This document shows, in pieces, positions 43,957 to 52,816 of a stretch of DNA of 64,000 nt. The translations under genes were made by a program, and so were the position numbers. Origin of the DNA: Anaerococcus mediterraneensis (GTDB lineage: Bacteria; Bacillota; Clostridia; Tissierellales; Peptoniphilaceae); the NCBI RefSeq assembly GCF_900128415.1, contig NZ_LT635772.1, forward strand, positions 1,612,001 to 1,676,000, in the 5' to 3' direction. How positions within the stretch are numbered: position 1 is the stretch's first letter; each line of letters begins with the position of its first letter. The notes below the pieces were generated by a model. It made no database searches, was not told where the DNA came from, and was given only the letters and a program-made list of their open reading frames with translations.

Positions 43957-44558
43957 TTATAGAGGATATAAAGTATTCGGATAAATACAATCTTATAAGT
44001 CTAACTATTTCTGGCGAGAAATTTTATGTAGATTATGATTTTTATTATGACTTAGACCTAGATATTGATAAGGAAATAGATTTTGATCTTTATAAAAAAA
44101 TCCTTGCCTGTGATGAATATAATAGGGCAAAAAATTTTGCCCTAAACAAGATTTCTTATTCTCAAAAATCTACATATGAAATCAGGCAAAAGCTAAAGGA
44201 TAAAAAATTTTCTGAAGATTCTATTGACAAGGTCATAGAGTTTTTGGATTCATATGGATTTTTAGATGATAAATCCTATGTCAGATCTTTTGTCAATGAC
44301 AAGGACCAACTTTCTATGTGGTCAAAGAAGAAAATTGCTTTTATGCTAAAAAGAAAGCATATTGAAGAGAATCTCATAGAAGAATTTATATCTCAAATAG
44401 ACCAAGATAGGGAGATAGAAAAGGCTTCTTTTTTTGCTGATAAAAAAATTAGAGATGACTACTCTTTTGAAAATAGGCAAAAAGTTTTTAGGCATTTGGT
44501 TGGCAAGGGTTTTGAGATTGATGTTATAAATATTGTCCTTGATGAAAGGTTTAAGTGA
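43953..44558 (+). CDS. recX: Regulatory protein RecX
   Basis: A 201-residue all-helical protein with three-helix repeats characteristic of RecX, a modulator of RecA filaments. The clearest segments are KISYSQKSTYEIRQKLKDKK, FLDSYGFLDDKSYVRSFV and KIAFMLKRKHIEENLI. It starts inside the end of the small membrane protein gene and overlaps the following GIY-YIG gene by 4 bases. Confidence 0.88.
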   Translation: MIIEDIKYSDKYNLISLTISGEKFYVDYDFYYDLDLDIDKEIDFDLYKKILACDEYNRAKNFALNKISYSQKSTYEIRQKLKDKKFSEDSIDKVIEFLDSYGFLDDKSYVRSFVNDKDQLSMWSKKKIAFMLKRKHIEENLIEEFISQIDQDREIEKASFFADKKIRDDYSFENRQKVFRHLVGKGFEIDVINIVLDERFK

Positions 44559-44812
44559 TGCATTTTGTTTATATGGTCAGGTGTGTCGATAATAGTCTCT
44601 ATACAGGCTATACTACAGACCTAGAAAGAAGAGTTAAAACCCATAATGAAGGCAAGGGTGCCAAATACACTAGGGCTAGGCTACCAGTTAGGCTTGTCTA
44701 CTACAAAGAGGTAGAAAATATGTCTGAGGGCCTAAAGCTAGAAGCAAAACTAAAAAAATTATCAAAAAAGAAAAAAGAGGACCTGGTCCAAGGCTTTGAA
44801 CTAGAAAAGTAA
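44555..44812 (+). CDS. GIY-YIG nuclease superfamily protein (UPF0213/YhbQ type)
   Basis: An 85-residue stand-alone GIY-YIG domain: FVYMVRCVDNSLYTGYTTDL with the two tyrosine motifs, ERRVKTHNEGKGAKYTR with the catalytic arginine region, and VRLVYYKEVENMSEGLKLEA with the metal glutamate. Related proteins cleave DNA and are linked to repair. The end overlaps the convergent RNase G-like gene by 12 bases. Confidence 0.9.
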   Translation: MMHFVYMVRCVDNSLYTGYTTDLERRVKTHNEGKGAKYTRARLPVRLVYYKEVENMSEGLKLEAKLKKLSKKKKEDLVQGFELEK

Positions 44813-45727
44813 ATTTCTTTCTCTTAGTTCATCCCTTAGACTGGATCCTCTTCTTTTTATGGTCATTTCAAATAGGCCCATGTTTGTAAAGCCAAAAATT
44901 TGACCTTCCAATTCGTATTTATCTATTGCTTCTTTTATTTTTTCTATAATGAGATCTTCATTTCCACTTCTTAGAAAATCTATAACTATCATGCCGCCTA
45001 TGTTTCTTAGTTTTAGTTGGTAAGCTAAAAAGTCTATTAGCTCTAAATTTATATTTAGGAAAAATTCCTCTTTTTTCATTTTTGATTTTCTTGATCCTGT
45101 ATTGATATCCACAACTGTCAGGGTCTCTAGCTCATCTATTATTATAGATAGGTCCTTGTAGGATATTTTTGACTCTTTGATTGATTCTTTAAGCTTTGAG
45201 AATATCAGGGAATTATTTATATCTATCTCTTCTATCTTATAGTCTTTATATTTTTCTAAATAGGATTCTTTTATAGGATTTTCCATCAAAAGTTTTGGAG
45301 TAGGGAAGAAATTTTCTTCTTTTATGAGCCTTTCTTTTTTATCAACCAGGTCTTGGTAAAGATCATCATTCTTCTCTGCCCCTTCCTTTAATTTGGGTTT
45401 TTGTCTGAGTGGATACCTGTTTACATAGTAGGACTCATTTTCTATCCTAAAGTTTTCGCTAGCTAGTCCCAATTTCCCATTGGTAGGCTCCCTGACATAT
45501 TGGATGATGGCATTGTCCCCAACCTTGTAGTCTAGAGTAGATTTTAAAAACAAGTTCTCATCTTCGCTAATTTTTATAAAATATGATCCAAGACTAGGAA
45601 TTTTATTTTCTACCCTGGCCCTATAAATATTATCAAGAAAAGAGTCAAAGAATTTGACTTCCATGACCCTTTCATCTACAACCCTTAGAAGGATATTCTC
45701 CTTATTGTCTATGAGTATTTTTTTCAT
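44801..45727 (-). CDS. Short RNase E/G-family ribonuclease
   Basis: A 308-residue protein. It keeps an S1-like N-terminal part (IPSLGSYFIKISEDENLFLK, GDNAIIQYVREP) and the catalytic DNase I-like part: TVVDINTGSRKSK with the first metal Asp, and LRNIGGMIVIDFL with the second, then FGFTNMGLFEMTIKRRGSSL. Normal RNase G has about 490 residues and a CPxC zinc link; both the link and the C-terminal small domain are missing here. It may be an rRNA/mRNA endonuclease acting as a reduced form. Its ATG overlaps the end of the MinD-like gene (ATGA). Confidence 0.75.
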   Translation of the reverse strand: MKKILIDNKENILLRVVDERVMEVKFFDSFLDNIYRARVENKIPSLGSYFIKISEDENLFLKSTLDYKVGDNAIIQYVREPTNGKLGLASENFRIENESYYVNRYPLRQKPKLKEGAEKNDDLYQDLVDKKERLIKEENFFPTPKLLMENPIKESYLEKYKDYKIEEIDINNSLIFSKLKESIKESKISYKDLSIIIDELETLTVVDINTGSRKSKMKKEEFFLNINLELIDFLAYQLKLRNIGGMIVIDFLRSGNEDLIIEKIKEAIDKYELEGQIFGFTNMGLFEMTIKRRGSSLRDELRERNLLF

Positions 45728-46347
45728 TTGCTGAATAATCTCTTTATTTTTTCAAAAAACCCAAGATCAGCTATTGGCTCTTTTTCTCCTGCTAGAAGAT
45801 TATCTATGATCTTTTTGAAATATTCATCTTTTTTTACAGATCCTAAATATATAGGCGATTTCCCATAGAGAGTCTCTTTGTGGATCCTAGGGTCAAAACT
45901 GTCTTTGACCTTGTTTACAAAATAAAAATCAGAATTTATATCTGCATTTACAGAATCCTCGCCTATAATATTGACCTTTATAGCCCCATCTATATCAAGG
46001 TCGAGGTTATCTATGATAAGTACATCAGTGTCTAAACATTCTAATAAGGCGTAGACGTCTTCTTGTTTAAAATCGTACTTATCTTCTAAAAGCGGGGCAA
46101 TGATGAAGGATAGGTTCTTATTTTCTTCTATTATGACCCTATCCAAATCACAGGTTCCTAGGAAATAATCAGCTATATCATAGCTGATCATCCCATCTTT
46201 TTGAAAATAGTCTTCTAGGTTTGACTTCTCATCCCTAAAAAATGATGTTAGCAAAACTCTTTCATTTTCTGCAATTCTTTCTGCTAGATTTACAGAAAAA
46301 TCAGTCTTGCCTATTCCATTTTCTCCATTTATCAAATAAATTTTCAT
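45724..46347 (-). CDS. Degenerate MinD/ParA-like P-loop ATPase
   Basis: A 207-residue protein. The N-terminal P-loop IYLINGENGIGKTDFSVNLA resembles MinD but lacks the signature lysine of the deviant Walker A (KGGxGKT). Residues TDVLIIDNLDLDIDGAI occupy the Walker B position. The C-terminus DLGFFEKIKRLFSK is amphipathic and resembles the MinD membrane-targeting helix. It lies directly after PBP2, where Clostridia often carry minC-minD. It starts at ATG 46347 after GGAAG, not the upstream in-frame start inside the PBP2 gene. Its function in division-site choice is inferred, not established. Confidence 0.6.
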   Translation of the reverse strand: MKIYLINGENGIGKTDFSVNLAERIAENERVLLTSFFRDEKSNLEDYFQKDGMISYDIADYFLGTCDLDRVIIEENKNLSFIIAPLLEDKYDFKQEDVYALLECLDTDVLIIDNLDLDIDGAIKVNIIGEDSVNADINSDFYFVNKVKDSFDPRIHKETLYGKSPIYLGSVKKDEYFKKIIDNLLAGEKEPIADLGFFEKIKRLFSK

Positions 46348-46357
46348 ATTTTCTTCC

Positions 46358-49300
46358 TTACTGGCCTTGGTCTGTTGTAGATTCCCCAAGATCCCTTATA
46401 TCTTTTTCTGTTGGTTCTGCATTGATCATCTCAACATTTAGGTCAAAATACCTAGCTATTATATCTCTCATGATTGGAGATGCGTTATAGGAGGTATCAC
46501 CCTGGGTTAGGACTATGGATATAGCTATTTCTGGATTGTCATAAGGAGCAAATCCTACCATCCAAGCGTAGGTATCGTAGTCTGTCCCGTCTGCGTTTTG
46601 ACCTTCTACTTCTGCTGTACCCGTTTTTATACCGATATCTACAGGTAATTGACTTAGCATTGCATTTTTTTGGCTTACTAACAATGTACCATATTTGATA
46701 TCTTCTAGGTATTTTTTATCCTTTATATCTATTTTCTCACTTTCAGGGACATTTTCAAATAATACTTCTCCCGAGTCATGATTTTTTATTTTGTTTATCA
46801 GGGTGAATTTATTTAGGTAACCCCCGTTTGTAAGTGTTGCTATGGCCCTATTCATCTGTATTGGTGTATAGGAGTTTTGGCCTTGGCCGATAACTATATT
46901 TAACATATCTGTTATATCCCATTCTGCTTGGTTTAGGTAGGTGTATTTGATAGTATCTGCCAATCCTGCCCTGTGGCCTTGTGGGATAACAAGAGAATCG
47001 TAGCCTCTTTCATCAAAAAATTCTATGATTTTTTTCCTAGACCAATCTGATGGTTTATCAGCAAATTTTACTATATCTGCTATATCTTGGTCGTATTCTT
47101 CCCTGCTTTTTTTGACTCCTTCTTTTAGGAATTCTGTCAAATTTTGTGTCAGATATTCTTTTAGCATAAGCTTTGTTACTTCTACTTTTTTGCCAATGGA
47201 AGGGATATTTCCTGTAGACTCTTTTGGTATATTAATTTCTACCCCTGTTGGTGAGTCCAAGCCCAACATTTCCGCTGCAAGCCTTATATCATTAAGCTCT
47301 AGTTTTGTTGTTAGCGAGTCCCCATCTTCTGGGTTTTCTCCTAAGGCTAGGGTGTAGAAGTAATAGTTACAAGAATCTCGTATAGCTCCATACAAATTTT
47401 CTTCACCGTGGGTTGTACCACTTTCTGTATAAATCAGGCAAGAAAATCTCCTATTACCTATCTCCATAAAACCATGACAGTTATTTACAGCTAGAGGATC
47501 AAGTCCCTTTTCTAGAGCTGCTAGGGCTGTGACAAGTTTAAAGGTAGATCCTGGCATAACCGCTGTTTGGGTAGCTATATTTAGCATTGGTCTTGGAGCA
47601 AGCGGCCCATCACTATCTTCTACCTGGAGTGCCTCCCAGTCTGACTGAGAGATGCCGGTTGAAAATAAGTTTGGATCATAGTTTGGATATGATGCAAGGG
47701 CTAAGACCTCCCCTGTTTTGACATCAGATACTACTACCGCCCCACTTTCAGCATGAGGCGCCATCCTAAATGGTCTAAATGATCCATATTCTGATTCATA
47801 AAAACCAGTTTCCCTTAGGGCTTCTAGTACTCCCTTTAGAGAATCCTCTGCTTGCTTTTGTAGTTTTGCATCGATAGATAAGTAGACATCATCTCCTGGC
47901 TCAGACTTAGTTTGAGATATGGTCTCTCTCCTATTGCCAGCAGAATCTACTGTCACCAAGGACCTGCCATTTTTACCTTTTAGGTTGTCTTGGTAGGATT
48001 CTTCTATACCAGTTTTTCCTATGATCTCATCTCGTAAGTAGGCTCTTTCGTTTACATACTTATCTACCTCTTCTGGTGTAGCAATAGGTCCCATATAGCC
48101 TAAGATATGGCTAGCTAGGTTTCTATTTGGGTAGGATCTTATTGGTAGGGTTTCTACAACTATGCCTGATGAAGAGTCTATCTTCTCTTCTATTTTTAAA
48201 ACTGTAGAATCATCCAAGTTATAAACTATATTTATTGGCCTATAACCGAAGTTACCCTGTCTATTGAGAGTGTTGTCTATAGTAAGGATCCCGACAACTT
48301 CGGTATCATTATAATTTTCTAGCTTGTTTACTTTTTTAAGATAGGCGAGGATAGCTTTGCCATTTTTTTCTTTCATAAGTATATCTACTACATCTTTTGT
48401 AGAATTTACCTTATCCCTATTTGCATAGTGGGTGAAAAAATTCTTTTTATCTATAGTAAATGTATAGTTCCAGTCTTCTGGATCGTCTTCTGTTATATCT
48501 ATATTTGGATATATGTTATTTTTTGTATTGGCATTTTGTGCTATATATTTGACGTATTCTGATACCAAGAGTGGCTTTATTAGATTGTGTTCATCAGCTA
48601 GCCTTACAAGTTCATCAACTGGCGATCCTGCTTGTGGATTTTTAAAACTGATATTTACTCTGTATTGGTTTTTATCATCCTTGCTCTCAGTTATGACTTC
48701 TGTATCGAAGTTGGCATAGACTCCTAGATTTTGCAGCTCTTCTATAAGAATATTGGCCGGAATAATATACTGACCATCCTTATCAACCATGGCTGAAGTT
48801 ATAACATCATTTATGGTCGCATTTCTAACTATTTCATAAAAATCATCTGCTACCGAAGAATTTATTGTTATATTTTTAAATACTTTGTGGAGCCTAGCCT
48901 TTTTTTCTATCAGGTCCTGGTCAGCTTTTATAGCATAAGGATCCAGTTTTAGATTGCCCAAGAGGTTATTTTCATGGAGGAGTTTGAAAGCCAAAAACCT
49001 AGCATGAGAATTTTGTAAGACTGATAGTAAAACTGACCTATCGTCTCCTACTGCCTTGATAGTGACATCTATAGGGTCATCATCTTTAGAAAATCCAATA
49101 GCCTCCAGCTTTTTCTCATAGTTTTTCTTATACTCTACAACAAGCTTAGCATTTTCTTGCCTAGCGTGGGCAGGCAGATCAATCCCTCTCTTTTTTAGGG
49201 CCAAAAGAACTGTATTTATGGTCTCATAATCAATTCCTTTATAGGAATAAAATGATGTTATAAAATCACTGGTGAGTTCATTTTCTATAATTGTATCTAC

Positions 49301-49717
49301 AACCTTTTCTATGGGCATGACTTTTTCGTCAAAATAGTCTTGGTTCTTACTATATTTGAATGTATTTAATTTTATACTAAAGTCTTCTGTATAATTGACC
49401 CCATCTTCTTCTAGTATATCCACTAAGTCTGAAATAAGCTCTGTTCTTTTTTCTGTATCTAGGCTCATAAGTTCATCTTTGTATAGTTTGATCGCAAAAG
49501 AAGGCACCGATGTTGCTAGAAGCCTTCCTTCTCTATCATAGATATTGCCCCTGCTTGCTAGCTCATCTACTTCTTTGACCTTTCTATTGTCAGAAAGCTC
49601 CCTATAATAGTCACCCTTTTTTAGCATGACAGTAGAAAGTCTAATTACTATAGCAAGTATAGCCAGAGCCACAACTACTTGGATGAAAATAAGTCTATTC
49701 TTTTTTTTGTTCTGCAT
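46358..49717 (-). CDS. mrdA: Class B penicillin-binding protein 2 (elongation transpeptidase), oversized
   Basis: An 1119-residue protein with one N-terminal membrane helix (LIFIQVVVALAILAIVI), a dimer domain (DELASRGNIYDREGRLLATS), a very large middle region (about 110-480), and the transpeptidase domain. The active site is AVMPGSTFKLVTAL (STFK), SCN in IRDSCNYYFY, and KTG in IGIKTGTAEVEG. It crosslinks side-wall peptidoglycan with MreBCD and RodA. Homologues are usually 600-750 residues, so the extra domain is notable. It lies after mreD in the mre operon. Confidence 0.9.
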   Translation of the reverse strand: MQNKKKNRLIFIQVVVALAILAIVIRLSTVMLKKGDYYRELSDNRKVKEVDELASRGNIYDREGRLLATSVPSFAIKLYKDELMSLDTEKRTELISDLVDILEEDGVNYTEDFSIKLNTFKYSKNQDYFDEKVMPIEKVVDTIIENELTSDFITSFYSYKGIDYETINTVLLALKKRGIDLPAHARQENAKLVVEYKKNYEKKLEAIGFSKDDDPIDVTIKAVGDDRSVLLSVLQNSHARFLAFKLLHENNLLGNLKLDPYAIKADQDLIEKKARLHKVFKNITINSSVADDFYEIVRNATINDVITSAMVDKDGQYIIPANILIEELQNLGVYANFDTEVITESKDDKNQYRVNISFKNPQAGSPVDELVRLADEHNLIKPLLVSEYVKYIAQNANTKNNIYPNIDITEDDPEDWNYTFTIDKKNFFTHYANRDKVNSTKDVVDILMKEKNGKAILAYLKKVNKLENYNDTEVVGILTIDNTLNRQGNFGYRPINIVYNLDDSTVLKIEEKIDSSSGIVVETLPIRSYPNRNLASHILGYMGPIATPEEVDKYVNERAYLRDEIIGKTGIEESYQDNLKGKNGRSLVTVDSAGNRRETISQTKSEPGDDVYLSIDAKLQKQAEDSLKGVLEALRETGFYESEYGSFRPFRMAPHAESGAVVVSDVKTGEVLALASYPNYDPNLFSTGISQSDWEALQVEDSDGPLAPRPMLNIATQTAVMPGSTFKLVTALAALEKGLDPLAVNNCHGFMEIGNRRFSCLIYTESGTTHGEENLYGAIRDSCNYYFYTLALGENPEDGDSLTTKLELNDIRLAAEMLGLDSPTGVEINIPKESTGNIPSIGKKVEVTKLMLKEYLTQNLTEFLKEGVKKSREEYDQDIADIVKFADKPSDWSRKKIIEFFDERGYDSLVIPQGHRAGLADTIKYTYLNQAEWDITDMLNIVIGQGQNSYTPIQMNRAIATLTNGGYLNKFTLINKIKNHDSGEVLFENVPESEKIDIKDKKYLEDIKYGTLLVSQKNAMLSQLPVDIGIKTGTAEVEGQNADGTDYDTYAWMVGFAPYDNPEIAISIVLTQGDTSYNASPIMRDIIARYFDLNVEMINAEPTEKDIRDLGESTTDQGQ

Positions 49718-49725
49718 ATTTGTAC

Positions 49726-50217
49726 CTAAATCCTATATGTTGGTATATACATTATTTTTTTGATCAAAAAGTAATATAAAAAATATATAAAAGAATTTAG
49801 CAAGGCTTCTACAAAAAGAGGGATTCCAAGATATGATCTAATTGGAACCATAGACTTGCCAAAAACATAATATATAGCACTTACCAATAAAAAGTTAAAT
49901 AGTGTTGCAATAAGTGTTATTATAAAGCCTGTTTCTTTATTTTTTGATACTTTAAGAATCTGGCCTGATGAAAAAAGACCAATCAAATAATAGGATAAGG
50001 CCCTAACACCTATCAAAGAAGCAAAAAGAAAATCCTCTATCAAACCTACTACCAATCCCCCAACTCTACCTGTCTTTGATGGTAAAATCTGAGAAAGGGC
50101 AATAGTTGCAGGGATTATGATATTTATGTTTGCTCCTAAAATATCTATTTTTGCAAAAATAGAAGTTTGTAATATAAAACTAATAAATAAAATTAGAAAA
50201 CTTTTAAATTTATTCAT
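49726..50217 (-). CDS. mreD: Rod shape-determining protein MreD
   Basis: A 163-residue protein with about five hydrophobic helices (FLILFISFILQTSIFA, PATIALSQILPS, GGLVVGLIEDFLFASLIGV). It is a membrane partner of MreC in the elongation machinery. The start at ATG 50217 (MNKFKSF) is preferred because GGAGAAATCT precedes it; the longer frame from 50274 lies inside mreC. It overlaps mreC by 8 bases. Confidence 0.85.
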   Translation of the reverse strand: MNKFKSFLILFISFILQTSIFAKIDILGANINIIIPATIALSQILPSKTGRVGGLVVGLIEDFLFASLIGVRALSYYLIGLFSSGQILKVSKNKETGFIITLIATLFNFLLVSAIYYVFGKSMVPIRSYLGIPLFVEALLNSFIYFLYYFLIKKIMYIPTYRI

Positions 50218-51112
50218 AGATTTCTCCTTCTTTTTGCTTTTTCTCCTTGCTTTCTGGTATTTTATCCATCTCATAATCAGAATTTTTCTTTAGGACTAAA
50301 ACCCTATAGAGATGTGAAAAATCAACTGGTGATTTTATAGAAATATTTTTTCTAAGTGAATCTTGGGTCATAGTCACTGTCGCAACTCTGCCGATATAGA
50401 TCCCATATGGATAAACTCCACCTAGACCACTGGTTAGGAGTATATCTTTTTCATTGATATTTGAATCAACATCTAGCATATAGCCTTGGATTGTGTTTTT
50501 ATTAAAAACATCTATAACTCCATAGTCTCCAGAGCTAGAATTGACAAAAGATACGTCATTTTCACTAGAATTTATTGTCTCAACCCTAGCTGTATTTTTG
50601 TAAACTTCTGTCACCTTGCCAACTAATCCCGTATAATATTTACTGTCAGATACTGCCTGCAAAATTATGTCGTTTTTTTCTATCCCATCTACACTACCCT
50701 TGTCGATATTAAAATGAGTTGTCATAGAATTGACATCTGTGTTGACAAGTTTTGCCTTTATATATTTATTATCTGTGCCTTTTGTGGCTAAAGCTTCGCT
50801 TTTTAGGAATTCTTCCCTATTTATTACTGTGGTCAATCGAGCGTTTTCCATAACTAGGGCCCTATTTTCTGCCTCAAGCCTTAGAACTTCTGACCTTGTT
50901 TCTTTAGAACCAATTGTCCTTTCTATCTGCTCAATTATAGCTGATGAAATAGAATAAGAAACGGACTCGATTGGTTTTAATACGGTGTTTACAATATTTG
51001 ATCCTGTCTTATTTATAGCATCTGTTTGGCTTGATATCAAAATCAAAAGGCAGAGGCCGACAGATGTTAGTATATATGATTTTTTATCTTTTTTTACTCT
51101 CTTGTATGCCAT
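50210..51112 (-). CDS. mreC: Cell shape-determining protein MreC
   Basis: A 300-residue protein: N-terminal membrane helix (ILTSVGLCLLILISS), a coiled coil (SEVLRLEAENRALVMENARL), and a beta-rich extracellular domain (VNTDVNSMTTHFNIDKGSVD, LLTSGLGGVYPYGIYIGRVA). It scaffolds PBP2 and MreD outside the membrane. It lies 6 bases after mreB. Confidence 0.9.
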   Translation of the reverse strand: MAYKRVKKDKKSYILTSVGLCLLILISSQTDAINKTGSNIVNTVLKPIESVSYSISSAIIEQIERTIGSKETRSEVLRLEAENRALVMENARLTTVINREEFLKSEALATKGTDNKYIKAKLVNTDVNSMTTHFNIDKGSVDGIEKNDIILQAVSDSKYYTGLVGKVTEVYKNTARVETINSSENDVSFVNSSSGDYGVIDVFNKNTIQGYMLDVDSNINEKDILLTSGLGGVYPYGIYIGRVATVTMTQDSLRKNISIKSPVDFSHLYRVLVLKKNSDYEMDKIPESKEKKQKEGEIYE

Positions 51113-51118
51113 ACTTAC

Positions 51119-52129
51119 CTACTTACGATATTTTAAAAATTTATCAGGATTTTCTAGGATCATACCTGCCCCTAAGATCGCATCTGTGGATGGATCCTCT
51201 GAGTGATAAGACCTAAGTCCGATTTTCTTTTCTATGTATTCTGCCATGCCGGATAATTGTGACAAAGATCCTGATAGGGCAAAACCATCTTTTTTAATAT
51301 CTGCAGATATTTCTGGTGGAGTTTTCTCTAAAACCTCCATAACCATATCACAAATTTCATCTGCAAAAGGCAAAAGAGTAGAAACCAATTCATTGGATTT
51401 GACTGATACTGTTTTTGGTTTAGCTGAGGTTAGGTCCCTACCATCTACCATCATTTCATGATTTCCATCTTTGACCTTTAGAGATCCAAGCTCAATTTTG
51501 ACCTTCTCTGCAGTGTTTTTGCCAATCTCTAGGTCTTTTTCATCCCTAAAAAATTCTACAATCTTCTCATCTAGATAGTCTCCACCCTTGTTTTTGGTTT
51601 CTGAAGCGACTATGCCATTTAGAGAAATAACTGCTACTTGGCTAGTACCAGCTCCCATATTTATAAGCAGGATACCCTTAGCTTCTTCAGGAGATAGGTT
51701 CAAACCGTAGGCTGCTGCTAGCGACTCATCAACAAGGATTATATCCCTGCTACCTGCATGGAGGGCAGCATCTTCTACTGCTCTTTTTTGTATGTCGGTT
51801 ATTCCTGATGGCACTACAATGACAACTCTTGGTTGTATAAAAGTAAAATGATCATTGACCTTGTCAAAAAAGTATGTTAGCATTGCCTCGGTAAGATTAA
51901 AGTCGGTTATAACTCCATTTCTAATTGGTTTTACAACCTGTATATCATCATGGGTTTTGCCAAGCATGTCCTTGGCCTCTTGGCCTATGGCCAAAACTTT
52001 TGTGTAGTTTTCATCTAAAACCAAACTAGATGGTTCATTAATTATTAGGCCTTGGCCTTTTTTATATACTAAAATATTGCTTGTGCCAAGGTCTATGGCA
52101 AAATCAGTAGCAATTATTCTAAATTTCAT
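51119..52129 (-). CDS. mreB: MreB-like actin homologue with altered phosphate-binding motif
   Basis: A 336-residue MreB family protein: FAIDLGTSNILVYKKGQGLI, VVIVVPSGITDIQKRAVEDA, ILVDESLAAAYGLNLSPEEA. The phosphate-2 motif, normally DIGGGT, reads NMGAGT in GILLINMGAGTSQVAVISL, and the adenosine-site motif, normally LTGGGALL, reads LSGSLSQL. It directs cell-wall synthesis with MreC, MreD and PBP2 encoded downstream. Loss of the aspartate may slow or abolish ATP hydrolysis (inferred). radC lies upstream, as is usual. Confidence 0.9.
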   Translation of the reverse strand: MKFRIIATDFAIDLGTSNILVYKKGQGLIINEPSSLVLDENYTKVLAIGQEAKDMLGKTHDDIQVVKPIRNGVITDFNLTEAMLTYFFDKVNDHFTFIQPRVVIVVPSGITDIQKRAVEDAALHAGSRDIILVDESLAAAYGLNLSPEEAKGILLINMGAGTSQVAVISLNGIVASETKNKGGDYLDEKIVEFFRDEKDLEIGKNTAEKVKIELGSLKVKDGNHEMMVDGRDLTSAKPKTVSVKSNELVSTLLPFADEICDMVMEVLEKTPPEISADIKKDGFALSGSLSQLSGMAEYIEKKIGLRSYHSEDPSTDAILGAGMILENPDKFLKYRK

Positions 52130-52138
52130 CCTAATCTC

Positions 52139-52816
52139 CTATATAAAACTTTCTTTTTTTAAACTAATATAAGTATTTGATCCCACAATTATATGGTCTA
52201 AAACTTCTATATCCAAAATCTCTCCTGCCTTCATAAGTCTAGAGGTAATCATTATATCCTCTCTCGAAGGCTCTGGGTTGCCACTTGGGTGGTTGTGGGC
52301 TAGGATAATGGACTTGGCCGATCTTTTGATAGCCTTTTTGAAGACTTCCCTAGGGTTAACTATAGACGAACCCAAATCACCTATAGAGATAAGCTCCTTT
52401 GAAATAACCTGGTTTTTCATATCTAGTAAAATGATATAAAAATATTCCCTATCTTTATGACTTAGGGTCTCTTTTATATACTCGTAGGCATCTTCATTTG
52501 AGCTAATTGTGCTTATCTTTTTTTCTAAAATGCTCTCTTTAATTCTCTTTCCTAATTGGAGGCTTGCGACAATCTTAGATGCCTTAGCATCCTTGATCCC
52601 CTTTACAGCCTTTAGCTCATTTACCTCTATTTCTAAAAGCTCCTCAAAAGAGAAAGTATCTAGTATTTCCCCTGCAAGGTCAATAGCATTTTTACTTTCT
52701 GTGCCTGTACCTATAATTATTGCCAAAAGCTCCTTGTTTGAAAGAGACTCATGGCCAAATTTTATAAGTTTTTCCCTAGGCCTATCCAAAGCCTCCATAT
52801 CCTTGATAGTTTTCAC
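52139..52816 (-). CDS. radC: RadC family JAB-domain protein
   Basis: A 225-residue protein with an N-terminal helix-hairpin-helix region (VNELKAVKGIKDAKASKIVA) and a JAMM/MPN metal site HNHPSGNPEPSREDI with the typical downstream residues. The biochemical role of RadC proteins is unsettled. Its ATG overlaps the end of the upstream Gx transporter gene (ATGA). Confidence 0.92.
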   Translation of the reverse strand: MKTIKDMEALDRPREKLIKFGHESLSNKELLAIIIGTGTESKNAIDLAGEILDTFSFEELLEIEVNELKAVKGIKDAKASKIVASLQLGKRIKESILEKKISTISSNEDAYEYIKETLSHKDREYFYIILLDMKNQVISKELISIGDLGSSIVNPREVFKKAIKRSAKSIILAHNHPSGNPEPSREDIMITSRLMKAGEILDIEVLDHIIVGSNTYISLKKESFI

